From: Amycolatopsis lexingtonensis
Lineage (GTDB): Bacteria; Actinomycetota; Actinomycetes; Mycobacteriales; Pseudonocardiaceae
Direction of reading: 5' to 3'
Assembly (NCBI RefSeq): GCF_014873755.1
Contig: NZ_JADBEG010000001.1
Location: 932,501 to 996,500 of the forward strand
Length of the DNA stretch: 64,000 bases
Part shown: piece after piece, positions 25,475 through 38,348 of the stretch
Position numbering within the stretch: the first letter of the stretch is position 1
Layout: the number at the start of each line of letters is the position of its first letter
Made by a program: the position numbers and the translations under genes
Notes under the pieces: model-generated
Told to the model about the DNA's origin: nothing
Databases searched by the model: none
What the model saw: only the letters and a program-made list of their open reading frames with translations

Positions 25475-26418
25475 ATGGACGCCATGCTGGACGAGGTGGC
25501 GGTGTTCGAGGGGGCCAGGGCGCGGCTGGAAGCCATCGCCTACCGCCTGCTGGGGTCGGGGCCGACGCCGAGGACGCGGTGCAGGACACCTTCCTGCGCT
25601 GGCAGACCGCGGACCGGGAGCACGTCGAGACGCCCGAGGCGTGGCTGACGAAGGTGCTCACCAACCTCTGCCTGAACCGGCTCACCTCGGCGCGGGCCCG
25701 CCGCGAAACCTACGTGGGCCAGTGGCTGCCCGAGCCGGTCTTCGCCGGGGACCGGATGCTCGGCCCGTCGGAGACCGCCGAGCAGCGCGAGTCGGTCTCG
25801 ATCGCGATGCTCACGCTGATGGAGCGGCTCTCGGCGCAGGAACGTGCCGTGTACGTGCTGCGCGAGGCGTTCGGCTACACCCACGGCGAAATCGCCGGGA
25901 TGCTCGACCTGTCCGAGGCGAACAGCCAGCAGGTCTACCGGCGGGCCAAGCAGCACCTGGCCACCGAGCGGCGCCGGCCGACGGTCGACGCGGCCGCGGC
26001 CCGGAAGATCGTCGAGGAGTTCCTCGCGGCGGCGCTCAGCGGCAAGACCGACTCGCTGGTGCGGCTGCTGACCGACGACGCGATCGCCGTCGGCGACGGT
26101 GGCGGCGTCGTCTTCTCGGTGCCCGAGCCGATCACCGGCGCCCTGCGGGTGGCGAGGTTCCTGCGCACGCTGTTCAAGCCGACCGACGCCAAGTGGGAAA
26201 TGATCGGCGGCCGCCCCGAGCTGTTCGCCGTGGTCGCCAACGGCGTGCCCGCGCTGGTGCTGGTGGTCGGCGACCGGGTCGCCGGGGTCTTCGCGCTGGA
26301 CGTGACCGCCGACGGCATCGCGGCCGTGCACGCCCAGGCGAACCCCGGCAAGCTCGCCCGCGCGACGCGCCAGTGGGCCGGCTCCGCACCGGGGGAGCCG
26401 CTCACCGGCGACTGGTGA
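25475..26418 (+). pseudogene. ECF41-type sigma factor with SnoaL-like C-terminus, interrupted by a frameshift
   Basis: The N-terminal region 2 (MLDEVAVFEGARARLEAIAYRLLGS) is read from the ATG at 25475, but the continuation ADAEDAVQDTFLRWQT lies in another frame. The frame breaks in a G-rich stretch (25551-25563), and one missing base would restore about 314 residues. Downstream are sigma region 4 (SAQERAVYVLREAFGYTHGEIAGMLDLSEANSQQVYRRAK) and a C-terminal SnoaL-like domain with DGGGVVFSVPEPITGALRVARFL, where ECF41 proteins carry the DGGGK motif. The next gene is an oxidoreductase, as expected for the ECF41 group. Either the gene is inactive or the base call is wrong. Confidence 0.85.
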
Positions 26419-26500
26419 CTCAGGTCACACCGCACACCTGTCAGGTTTCGCGCCGCCATCCGGTTCAGGCAGCGAACACCCACCGGACAGGAGCGAAACC

Positions 26501-27676
26501 ATGAAGCACCGCATCGTCGTACTCGGGGCCGGATACGCCGGAGCCGCCGCCGCGGGGCGCTTGGCCAAGCGGCTGCGCCCCGCCGACACCGAAATCACCC
26601 TCGTCAACGCCGATCCCGAATTCGTCGAGCGCGTCCGCATGCACCAGCTCGCGAGCGGCCAGGACCTCAGGCCCCGCCCGCTGGCCGACGTCTTCGCGGG
26701 GACTGGCGTGCGGGTGCGCGTCGCCGAGGTCACCGCCGTCGGCGCCGAGCGCAAGACCGTCAGCGTCGGCGGTTCCGAAGAGATCCCCTACGACACGCTC
26801 GTCTACGCCCTCGGCAGCACCGCGGCCGTCGGCGGCGTCCCGGGCGTCGCCGAGCACGCCTGCCACCTCGCCGGCAAGCAGTCCGCGCTGCGGCTGCGGG
26901 CGCGCCTGGCGGAGCTCGGCGCGGGCGCGAGCGTGCTCGTCGTCGGGGGCGGCCTCACCGGCATCGAAACCGTCACCGAGATCGCCGAAGCCCGGCCCGA
27001 CCTCGAGGTCTCCTTCGCCGTCCGCGCCGGCCTCGGCGACTGGCTGAGCGAGAAGGCCCGGCGCCACCTGCGCGCGGCGATCGACCGGCTCGGCATCGTG
27101 GTGCACGAGCACACCGGCATCGCGACCGTCGGCCCGGACGGCGCGAGCACCGCGGACGGCCGGGAGATCCCGGCCCGGGTGACCGTCTGGACGGCCGGCT
27201 TCGCCGTCCACCCCATCGCCGCGGCCACGACACTGCGGGTCGCCGAGACGGGACAGATCGTCGTCGACGAGACCATGCGGTCGGTTTCGCACCCCGACGT
27301 CTACGCCGTCGGTGACGCCGCGCTCGCCCCGGGCGCGGACGGCACGCCGCTGCGGATGTCGTGCGCCTCGGGAGTTCCCGCGGGCTACCTGGCGGCCGAC
27401 GCCATCGCCGCCCGCCTGACCGGGCGCGATATCCCGCCGAACAAGATCGGCTACTCCGCCCAGTGCGTCAGCCTCGGCCGCCGGGACGCGGTCGTGCAGT
27501 GGGTGACGCCGGACGACCGGCCCAAGCCGTCCGCGGTCACCGGCCGGACGGCCGCCCGGCTGAAGGAGCTGATCTGCCGGACGGCGGCGTGGAGCGTCCG
27601 CCACCCGACGTCGATGCTCCCGAGCCGCCGCCACGCGATCGCGGCCGCAAAGCCCGTCGCGAGCCCGGTCGGCTAG
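26501..27676 (+). CDS. FAD-dependent NAD(P)H dehydrogenase-like oxidoreductase (ECF41-linked)
   Basis: A 391-residue flavoprotein of the NDH-2-like pyridine-nucleotide-disulfide family. The N-terminal FAD Rossmann motif is VVLGAGYAGAAAAGRL, the NAD(P)H motif is VLVVGGGLTGIETVTEIAEA near residue 148, and the second FAD site is HPDVYAVGDAALAP. There is no redox-active CxxC. A C-terminal amphipathic or hydrophobic membrane anchor is not obvious. It lies 82 bp after the ECF41-type sigma gene; ECF41 factors usually regulate such oxidoreductases (the COE group), so the sigma frameshift may leave this gene without its activator. Physiological substrate unknown. Confidence 0.9.
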   Translation: MKHRIVVLGAGYAGAAAAGRLAKRLRPADTEITLVNADPEFVERVRMHQLASGQDLRPRPLADVFAGTGVRVRVAEVTAVGAERKTVSVGGSEEIPYDTLVYALGSTAAVGGVPGVAEHACHLAGKQSALRLRARLAELGAGASVLVVGGGLTGIETVTEIAEARPDLEVSFAVRAGLGDWLSEKARRHLRAAIDRLGIVVHEHTGIATVGPDGASTADGREIPARVTVWTAGFAVHPIAAATTLRVAETGQIVVDETMRSVSHPDVYAVGDAALAPGADGTPLRMSCASGVPAGYLAADAIAARLTGRDIPPNKIGYSAQCVSLGRRDAVVQWVTPDDRPKPSAVTGRTAARLKELICRTAAWSVRHPTSMLPSRRHAIAAAKPVASPVG

Positions 27677-27758
27677 TGCAAAAGGGTCAATTTGGGCGCC
27701 GGAGTGCAACCGAAGTACCGGTTCGGGCGATACAGGACGGCTGGGAAGGGGACCCGAC

Positions 27759-30584
27759 ATGGCCTTGAGAAAACTTCACGCACTCCGGCACGTCCTGGTG
27801 GCGGCGGTACTTACCGGTGCCCTACTGCCCGTCGTGGCCACCGAGGCGGCAGCGGCGGCACTCCCGCCGGGTTTCGTGCTGCAGGACACCGACACCGGAC
27901 TGGGGCAGTACCAACTGACCGACTTCGCTTACCTGCCCGGTGGTTCCGTCCTCACCACCGCCAAGGACGGCCGCGTGCGCTGGCTGCCCGCGGCCGGGAC
28001 GGGACGGACCATCGCGACGCTGCCGACCCGCTCGGTCAGTGACCTCGGTCTGGCCGGTCTGGCGGTCGCGCCGGACTACGCCACCTCGCACACGATCTAC
28101 CTGACACGCTCGGTCAACCAGAGCAGTGGCTTCGTCATGCGCCTTTCCCGCTTCACCGTCACCGTGGACACGGCGGGCGCGCCGACCGGGCTGACCGGCG
28201 AGCAGTCGCTGTTCGAGGTGCCGGGCATCTTCGACGTCCACGGCATCGACGAGGTCGCCGCCGCCGCGGACGGCACCCTGTGGTTGTCCATCGGCGACAA
28301 CGGCGACTTCTCGAAGGTGGACCCGGGCGCGCTGCGGGCCCAGGACGTCAACCAGCCCTACGGCAAGATCTTCCACCTGGCCGCGGACGGCAAGGGGCTA
28401 CCGGCCAATCCGTACTACGACGCGGCGAACCCGGGCTCGACCGCGAGCAAGGTGTTCGCGCGCGGGTTCCGCAACCCGTTCCGCTTCAGCATCGACCAGA
28501 ACCTCGGCCTGCCGGTCGCCGGTGACGTCGGCTGGAACACGTGGGAAGAGGTCGACGTCGTGCAGCGCGGGGCGAACCAGGGCTGGCCGTGCTGGGAGGG
28601 CAGCCACCCGACGCCGGGTTACAGCGGTCTCGCGGAGTGCGCCGGGGTGGCGAACCAGCCGCCGGTGTTCGAGTACCAGCACGGCAGCGGTGCGATGCAG
28701 GGCAACAGCGTCAGCGGCGGGATCGTCTACAACGGATCCAGCTACCCGGCGGGTTACCGGGGCTCGTACTTCTTCGGCGACTACGTGACGCACAAGATCT
28801 GGACGATGAAGTACGACGACCAGGGCCGGCTCACGAAGGCGCCGGAGAACCCGCCGGTGTTCACCGACATCGGTGGTCCGGTCAAGTTCGCGGCGGCGCC
28901 GAACGGCGACATCGTCTACGCCGACATCCTCTCCGGGAAGCTGCGCCGGCTGAGCTATTCGGCCGGTAACACCGCGCCGGTCGCCAGCGCGTCGTCGACC
29001 ACCGACCCCGCCACCCGGACGGTCTCGTTCGACGGTTCGGCGTCGGTGGACTACGACAACGACCCGCTGAAGTACGACTGGGACTTCGGCGACGGGACCA
29101 CCGCCGTCGACGCCGGCGCGAAGGTGTCGCACGCCTACGCGGCGGGCACCGAGACGTTCACGGCGAGGCTCACCGTCCGGGATCCGCTGGGGGCGTCGGG
29201 GACGACCACCATCGCGGTCGCGCCCGGCAACCACACCCCGCAGGTCACCTTGACCACACCCGGGGACACCGCCACGTTCGCGGTGAACCAGCAGGTTTCC
29301 GTGAGCGCCACCGCGACCGACGTCGAGGACGGCGCCTTGCCGATCACGTGGACCTCCGCGGTGCGGCACTGCCCGAGCGAGGCGACGTGCCACTCCCACC
29401 CGAGCACCGGTGGTACCGGGGCGAGCTTCGCGGCGCTGTTCACCGACCACCCGGACTCGCGGATGGAGTTCACCGCGTCGGTGACCGACAGCGCCGGGGT
29501 GACCGCCTCGAAAACCTACGTGGCCTGGCCGCGTGAGCACCGGATCACCCTGCTCGGGACGCAACCCGCGGCGCTGAGCATCCCCGTCGAAGGCGGCGTC
29601 AGCACGGCGATGGTCGCCGAAGGTGCCACCTTCGACGTCGAAGCCGCGCCGCTGGGCACCGACGGGGTCTCGAAGTTCACCGGCTGGCAGGGCGGCCCGG
29701 CGGCCACCACCTGGGTCGTCACCGTCGGCACGACCGACATGACGCTGACGGCGAACTACGCCACGCCGATCGACCAGCGCTACAACGCCGACCCGGCGCT
29801 GCAGGCGAAGCTCGGGGCGCCGACCGCGGCCGAGGTCACCGACGGCGGAGTCCACTACCGGACCTACGCCAACGGGCGGCTGTACTGGAGCGCGGTGGGC
29901 GGCACCAGGTTCCTCACCGGCCCGGTGCTGGCCAAGTACCTCGCCTTCGGCGGGCACGCCAAGCTCGGCCCGCCGACGACCGACACGACGTCCACTCCGG
30001 ACGGTGTCGCTCAGTACAACCACTTCGTCAACAACGGCAACGTGGGCTCGATCTACTACACGGCCGCGACGGGCGCGCACGCGCTCTACGGTGAGATCCG
30101 GAAGAAGTGGGCGGCGCTGGACTACGAGCGTGGTCTGGGCTATCCGACGACCGACGAGGCCGGCACGCCGGACGGGGTGGGCCGCTACAACCACTTCATC
30201 AAGGGTGGCAACGTCGGCTCGATCTACTACACGAACGCCACCGGCGCGCACGCCATCTTCGGCGAGATCCGCAAGAAGTGGGCGGCGCTGGACTACGAAC
30301 GCGGCCTCGGCTACCCGACGACCGACGAAGGCGTGACGCCGGACGGGATCGGGCGCTACAACCACTTCAGCCTCGGCCACTCGATCTACTACACGGTGGC
30401 GACCGGCGCGCACGCGGTGAAGGGCGAGATCCGCAAGCGCTGGGCGGCGCTCGGGTGGGAGCGCTCGTACCTGCGCTACCCGACGACGGACGAGTACGTG
30501 GTGAACGGGGTGTACCGCAGCGACTTTCAGGGCGGCTACATCACGTTCACGCTCGCGGGCGGGGCCGTCGACCGGCCCTGGTGA
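27759..30584 (+). CDS. Secreted PQQ-type sugar dehydrogenase with PKD and LGFP repeats
   Basis: A 941-residue exported protein. A signal peptide occupies about residues 1-33. Residues 35-400 form a glucose/sorbosone dehydrogenase beta-propeller (GSDH): FDVHGIDEVAAAADGTLWLSIGDNGD, ARGFRNPFRFS (Arg-Asn pair of the PQQ site) and NQGWPCWEG. A PKD domain (WDFGDG) lies at about 405-490 and a further Ig-like region at 490-670. Four to five LGFP repeats fill 670-941 (KWAALDYERGLGYPTTDE and relatives), which bind the cell envelope in actinomycetes. It probably oxidises sugars outside the cell with PQQ, which the pqq cluster 4-6 kb upstream could supply. A perfect 18-bp terminator follows. Confidence 0.9.
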   Translation: MALRKLHALRHVLVAAVLTGALLPVVATEAAAAALPPGFVLQDTDTGLGQYQLTDFAYLPGGSVLTTAKDGRVRWLPAAGTGRTIATLPTRSVSDLGLAGLAVAPDYATSHTIYLTRSVNQSSGFVMRLSRFTVTVDTAGAPTGLTGEQSLFEVPGIFDVHGIDEVAAAADGTLWLSIGDNGDFSKVDPGALRAQDVNQPYGKIFHLAADGKGLPANPYYDAANPGSTASKVFARGFRNPFRFSIDQNLGLPVAGDVGWNTWEEVDVVQRGANQGWPCWEGSHPTPGYSGLAECAGVANQPPVFEYQHGSGAMQGNSVSGGIVYNGSSYPAGYRGSYFFGDYVTHKIWTMKYDDQGRLTKAPENPPVFTDIGGPVKFAAAPNGDIVYADILSGKLRRLSYSAGNTAPVASASSTTDPATRTVSFDGSASVDYDNDPLKYDWDFGDGTTAVDAGAKVSHAYAAGTETFTARLTVRDPLGASGTTTIAVAPGNHTPQVTLTTPGDTATFAVNQQVSVSATATDVEDGALPITWTSAVRHCPSEATCHSHPSTGGTGASFAALFTDHPDSRMEFTASVTDSAGVTASKTYVAWPREHRITLLGTQPAALSIPVEGGVSTAMVAEGATFDVEAAPLGTDGVSKFTGWQGGPAATTWVVTVGTTDMTLTANYATPIDQRYNADPALQAKLGAPTAAEVTDGGVHYRTYANGRLYWSAVGGTRFLTGPVLAKYLAFGGHAKLGPPTTDTTSTPDGVAQYNHFVNNGNVGSIYYTAATGAHALYGEIRKKWAALDYERGLGYPTTDEAGTPDGVGRYNHFIKGGNVGSIYYTNATGAHAIFGEIRKKWAALDYERGLGYPTTDEGVTPDGIGRYNHFSLGHSIYYTVATGAHAVKGEIRKRWAALGWERSYLRYPTTDEYVVNGVYRSDFQGGYITFTLAGGAVDRPW
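29772..30581 (+). repeat. LGFP tandem repeat block (coding)
   Basis: Four to five repeats of about 53 residues (159-165 bp), each with a GEIRKKWAAL and GLGYPTTDE core followed by TPDGVGRYNHF and SIYYT. The central units are near-identical to each other and to those in the muramidase gene at 51408-52380 on the opposite strand. Confidence 0.9.
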
Positions 30585-30595
30585 AGCAGGCGTTG

Positions 30596-30637
30596 AAGGC
30601 CGGCCGTCTCCGGATCCTCCCGGAGACGGCCGGCCTT
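30596..30637 (+). terminator. Strong intrinsic terminator hairpin
   Basis: A perfect 18-bp stem (30596-30613 with 30620-30637) and a 6-nt loop, 11 bp after the stop of the dehydrogenase gene. It ends in TT without a longer T-tract, as often seen in high-GC genomes. Confidence 0.9.
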
Positions 30638-30663
30638 CGGCGTACCCGATGGCGGTTGGGAAG

Positions 30664-30796
30664 TGTTAGCGCTCACACTTTTCCCCGATCCGCCGTCCGG
30701 TCCGGTGGGGGTCGAGCCCGGACTTGCCCAGTTCCGCCCGATGTTCAGCCGAGATCGCCGTGACGCTCGGCTGAACATCGGGTGTTAGCGATAACA
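30664..30796. promoter_or_regulatory. Two LacI-type operators and a 17-bp stem-loop upstream of the GH54 gene
   Basis: The 436-bp gap 30585-31020 contains the terminator, then TGTTAGCGCTCACA (30664-30677) and TGTTAGCGATAACA (30783-30796), both close to the LacI-family consensus TGTTAGCGCTAACA. Directly before the second lies a perfect 17-bp inverted repeat (30737-30753 with 30766-30782, 12-nt loop). The rest (30797-31020) holds no recognisable gene; an ATG at 30911 opens only a few codons. The GH54 gene is probably under sugar control. Confidence 0.75.
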
Positions 30797-31020
30797 GAAA
30801 CTTCTTGTCGGCACTGTCCGCGACGGTTATGGTGCTGTCTGTGCTCCGGTGGTGCTGACCCGGGGCACGACCCGGCGGCACGCCAAGTTCTGCTCGCAAG
30901 GAGGCGACGCATGAGCTCTCACGCGAACGTGGCTCCCGGGTAGCGGCCGTCCCGCACTTTTCCGGCCGCCGTTCTCCACCACGACGGCCAGTTCTGGCAC
31001 GCCCTCGAAAGGAGACAGCA

Positions 31021-32517
31021 ATGAGTTTTCAGGTTTTCCGGCAGCGCTGGCGGAAACTGCTCGCGGCCGGAGCCGCCGCTTTGCTCACCGGCGCGGCCCT
31101 GGCGGCCACGACCGGCACGGCCGCGGCCGCCGGCACCGGGCCGTGCGACATCTACGCGTCCGGCGGCACGCCCTGCGTCGCCGCGCACAGCACCACCCGC
31201 GCGTTGTTCGGCGCCTACGGCGGTTCGCTCTACCAGGTGCGCCGCTGGTCCGACGGCGCCACCGCCAACATCGGCGTGCTCAGCGCCGGCGGGTACGCGA
31301 ACGCCGCGGCGCAGGACTCGTTCTGCTCGGGCACGTACTGCACGATCGTGCGGATCTACGACCAGACCGCGCGCCACAACGACCTGACCATCGCGCCCGG
31401 CGGCGGCGCCAACCCCACCGCCGACCAGGGCGCGAACGCCGCGGCCCTGCCGGTGACCGCGGGCGGCCACAAGGTCTACGGCGTCTACATCTCGGCCGGG
31501 AACGGCTATCGCAACAACAACACCAACGGCATCGCCACGGGCAGTGCGCCCGAGGGCATGTACATGGTCACCGAGGGCACGCACACCAACGACCGCTGCT
31601 GCTTCGACTACGGCAACGCCGAAACGAACAACAACGACACCGGCAACGGTGACATGGACGCCATCTACTTCGGCACCCTGTGCTGGTTCTCGCCGTGCAG
31701 CGGCACCGCCCCGAAGGTCATGTCCGACCTGGAGAACGGCCTGTTCGCCGGCGGCAACGGCTCGAACACCGCGAACACCGGGCGCGGCAGCGCTTTCGTC
31801 ACCGCGGTGACCAAGAACAACGGCACCTCGACGTACGCGATCAAGGACGGCGACGCCCAGTCCGGCGGCCTCGCGACCCGGTGGAACGGATCCCTGCCCA
31901 CGCAGGGCGGCTACCAGCCGATGACCAAGCAGGGCGCCATCATCCTCGGCATCGGCGGCGACAACAGCAACGGTTCGGTCGGCTCGTTCTTCGAGGGCGT
32001 GATGACCTCGGGCTACCCCTCCGACGCCACGGAAAACGCGGTGCAGGCGAACATCGTCTCGGTCGGCTACACCAAGAGCGTCCCGTTCCCGGTCAACGGC
32101 GCGACCTACCGCCTGACGAACCTGGCGGCGGGCAAGGTGCTCGACGCGGCCGACTGCGGCACCGCCAACGGCACCGCGGTCCGGCTGTGGGACAACCTGA
32201 ACAACGCCTGCCAGCAGTGGCGCTTCACCAGCGTCGGTGCCAACAAGTGGACCATCACCAACGTCAACGCGGGCAAGGTGCTCGACGCGGTCAACTGCGG
32301 CTTGGCGCTCGGCACCGCCACGAACCTCTGGCAGTCGCTCGGCAACAAGTGCCAGCAATGGGCCGTGATCCCGGCCGGCAACGGGCGCTACGAACTGGTG
32401 GTGGAGAACAGCGGCATGGTCCTCGACGACCAGAACTGCGGCACCGCCAACGGCACCAAGACGCAGATGTGGATGTGGCTCAACAACACCTGCCAGCTCT
32501 GGTCCTTCTCGTCGTAG
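31021..32517 (+). CDS. Secreted GH54 alpha-L-arabinofuranosidase with ricin-type lectin domain
   Basis: A 498-residue exported enzyme releasing arabinose from arabinan or arabinoxylan. The signal peptide ends near residue 38 (TAAAAGTGPCD). The catalytic part (about 38-355) shows family GH54 marks: GPCDIYASGGTPCVAAHSTTRALFGAYGG at its start, CCFDYGNAETNNNDTGNGD with nucleophile Glu201, and a probable acid Asp near 276 (KDGDAQSGG); the vicinal CC is characteristic. The C-terminal 130 residues are a beta-trefoil with repeated KVLDAxxCGTANGTxxxLW and QxWxF blocks (ricin/CBM13-like) instead of the CBM42 of fungal enzymes. LacI-type operators lie upstream. Confidence 0.93.
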   Translation: MSFQVFRQRWRKLLAAGAAALLTGAALAATTGTAAAAGTGPCDIYASGGTPCVAAHSTTRALFGAYGGSLYQVRRWSDGATANIGVLSAGGYANAAAQDSFCSGTYCTIVRIYDQTARHNDLTIAPGGGANPTADQGANAAALPVTAGGHKVYGVYISAGNGYRNNNTNGIATGSAPEGMYMVTEGTHTNDRCCFDYGNAETNNNDTGNGDMDAIYFGTLCWFSPCSGTAPKVMSDLENGLFAGGNGSNTANTGRGSAFVTAVTKNNGTSTYAIKDGDAQSGGLATRWNGSLPTQGGYQPMTKQGAIILGIGGDNSNGSVGSFFEGVMTSGYPSDATENAVQANIVSVGYTKSVPFPVNGATYRLTNLAAGKVLDAADCGTANGTAVRLWDNLNNACQQWRFTSVGANKWTITNVNAGKVLDAVNCGLALGTATNLWQSLGNKCQQWAVIPAGNGRYELVVENSGMVLDDQNCGTANGTKTQMWMWLNNTCQLWSFSS

Positions 32518-32520
32518 GCC

Positions 32521-33366
32521 TCAGGTGGCCGTTTCGAGGAGCTCCCGGATCCGGGAGCCGACGAGCTCGGGTTGCTCGGCCTGGATGAAGTGCGCCGAGT
32601 CGACCTCTTCGAAGCGGCCGTCGGGCAGGCTGTCCGCGTAGCGGCGCTGGTGCTCGCGGATGGCGGCGTTCTGGCGCTCCCGGCCCTTGGCCGCGCGGGT
32701 GGCGGACAGCACGATCGTCGGGCAGCCCGGGAGCCGGGGCGGCCGCGCCCGGAACTCCGGGATGGCGGCCGCCACCGCTCGCATCTCCTGCCGGGTCTGC
32801 GCAATCCCGGCCGGGGTGAAGTCCTCGGCGAGCATGGTCCGGTAGGTGTCGGCCGGGAACAGGCGCCGGACGTTGCCGCTGAGCAACCGCGCCAGCGGGC
32901 GGGCGCGGCTCAGCGGCTGCGTCACGGCGAGCATGCGGTCGACCTTCGCGGTGGTCCGGTCCCAGGTGTCGTACACCGGGGCGGTTTCCGGCAGGGGATC
33001 GACCAGCAGCAGCCCGCGCAGCCGGGAGCCGAGGCGCTCGGCCGCGCGGCGGGCGACCAGTCCGCCCATGCTGTGCGCGACGAGCACGAACTCGCCGGGG
33101 ACGACCGTCTCGGTCAGCGCGACCAGATCGGCCGCCAGGTCGTCCACGCCGAGCTGCCGGGTCGTGCGGCCGCTGAGCGCGCGTCCGGCCCGGTCGTAGG
33201 TCACCGACCGGGCCGCGCCCGCCAGCGCCGGCAGTACCGGGTCCCAGCAGGTCCGGCCGCAGCCCGCGCCGGCCTCGAAAACCACCCAGTCCGGCCCCCG
33301 TCCGGATTCCTCGACGTAGACGGTCCGGCCGGACGTGGGCACCTGGCGTCCGTGGGCAGTTCGCAT
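32521..33366 (-). CDS. Alpha/beta-hydrolase
   Basis: A 281-residue alpha/beta-hydrolase from the ATG at 33366. Nucleophile elbow LVAHSMGGLVARRAAERL, oxyanion region FEAGAGCGRTCWDPV, acid residue probably in LLLVDPLPE or TIVLS, and the catalytic His in EVDSAHFIQAEQPELV. No signal peptide. It is divergent from the ArsR-like HTH regulator, and the shared 62-bp gap is largely filled by an inverted repeat, so the regulator very probably represses both. The substrate is unknown (esterase, lipase or lactonase). Confidence 0.85.
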   Translation of the reverse strand: MRTAHGRQVPTSGRTVYVEESGRGPDWVVFEAGAGCGRTCWDPVLPALAGAARSVTYDRAGRALSGRTTRQLGVDDLAADLVALTETVVPGEFVLVAHSMGGLVARRAAERLGSRLRGLLLVDPLPETAPVYDTWDRTTAKVDRMLAVTQPLSRARPLARLLSGNVRRLFPADTYRTMLAEDFTPAGIAQTRQEMRAVAAAIPEFRARPPRLPGCPTIVLSATRAAKGRERQNAAIREHQRRYADSLPDGRFEEVDSAHFIQAEQPELVGSRIRELLETAT

Positions 33367-33386
33367 GGCTCCTCCACGACCTACGT

Positions 33387-33418
33387 TTTCACTTATGATA
33401 ATGGTATCTCATGTGAAA
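33387..33418. promoter_or_regulatory. Operator dyad for the divergent hydrolase/regulator pair
   Basis: TTTCACTTATGATA (33387-33400) and TATCTCATGTGAAA (33405-33418) form a 14-bp dyad with 11 matching positions around a 4-bp centre. It is the most AT-rich stretch in the area and ends 10 bp before the regulator's GTG start, so it must overlap both promoters. Confidence 0.8.
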
Positions 33419-33428
33419 TAGTAGAGTC

Positions 33429-33965
33429 GTGGACACCGCCGACCTGCTCCTGCACCCCGTCCGCCTGCGCATCGTGCACGCGCTGTCCGGTGGGGGAGAG
33501 CTCACCACGTCGCAGGTGTGCGCCCGCCTGCCCGACGTCGCGAAAGTGACCGTGTACCGGCAGATCGCCCTGCTCGTCGAGGGCGGTTTCCTGGAGGTGG
33601 CGGGCGAGCACCGGGTGCGCGGCGCCGTGGAGCGCCGGTACCGGCTGCGCCAGGACCGGCCGGTGATCGGCGCCGGAGAGGCGGCCGCGATGGGACCTGA
33701 CGAGCACCGCCGCGGGTTCGCGGTCGCCGCGGCCGTCCTGATCGCCGAGTTCAACGCCTACCTCGACCGCGACGGCGCCGACCCGGTCGCGGACGGGGTG
33801 TCCTACCGGCAGGGCGTGCTCTGGCTCAGCCCGGACGAACGGGCCGAGCTGGTCCGCCGGATGCTCGGGGTCCTGCGCGACTTCGCCGCCGAGGGCCCGG
33901 CGCCCGGCCGGGTGCCCTACCTGCTCAGCCCGATCCTCTTCCCGGCGGCTACCACGGACTCTTGA
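33429..33965 (+). CDS. ArsR-like helix-turn-helix regulator
   Basis: A 178-residue regulator from a GTG start. The N-terminus LLHPVRLRIVHALSGGGELTTSQVCARLPDVAKVTVYRQIALLVEGGFLEV is a winged-helix domain of the ArsR/HTH_20 kind. The recognition helix is KVTVYRQIALL. The C-terminal 100 residues (RRGFAVAAAVLIAEFNAYLDRDG and LSPDERAELVRRMLGVLRDFA) are helical and probably bind a ligand or dimerise. It lacks the metal-binding CVCDL motif of metal-sensing ArsR proteins. It is divergent from the alpha/beta-hydrolase over a clear dyad, and its transcription ends at the terminator at 33973. Confidence 0.8.
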   Translation: MDTADLLLHPVRLRIVHALSGGGELTTSQVCARLPDVAKVTVYRQIALLVEGGFLEVAGEHRVRGAVERRYRLRQDRPVIGAGEAAAMGPDEHRRGFAVAAAVLIAEFNAYLDRDGADPVADGVSYRQGVLWLSPDERAELVRRMLGVLRDFAAEGPAPGRVPYLLSPILFPAATTDS

Positions 33966-33972
33966 ACGGCGG

Positions 33973-34019
33973 CGAAAACGCCTCCTCGTAAGGAGAAGTC
34001 CTTACGGGGAGGCGTTTCG
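33973..34019. terminator. Bidirectional terminator between convergent genes
   Basis: A long stem pairs 33973-33994 with 33999-34019 (outer CGAAAACGCCTCC / GGAGGCGTTTCG, inner CGTAAGGA / TCCTTACG), with a 4-nt loop. Runs of A and T at the outer ends allow use in both directions, for the regulator and for the GH6 cellulase gene. Confidence 0.9.
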
Positions 34020-34030
34020 GGTGGGCGGAC

Positions 34031-38332
<4,302 letters not shown>

Positions 38333-38348
38333 TCTCCAGCCGCCCCGT

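Noticed and set aside
26419..26500. TGTCA-type sequence as an ECF41 promoter for the oxidoreductase
   Set aside because: GGTCACA and TGTCAGG occur, but no CGTC element was found at the expected distance of about 16 bp, so the promoter could not be supported.
28398..30413. Long minus-strand frame opposite the sugar dehydrogenase
   Set aside because: Antisense shadow of the GSDH-LGFP gene. Its apparent internal repeats simply mirror the LGFP repeats.
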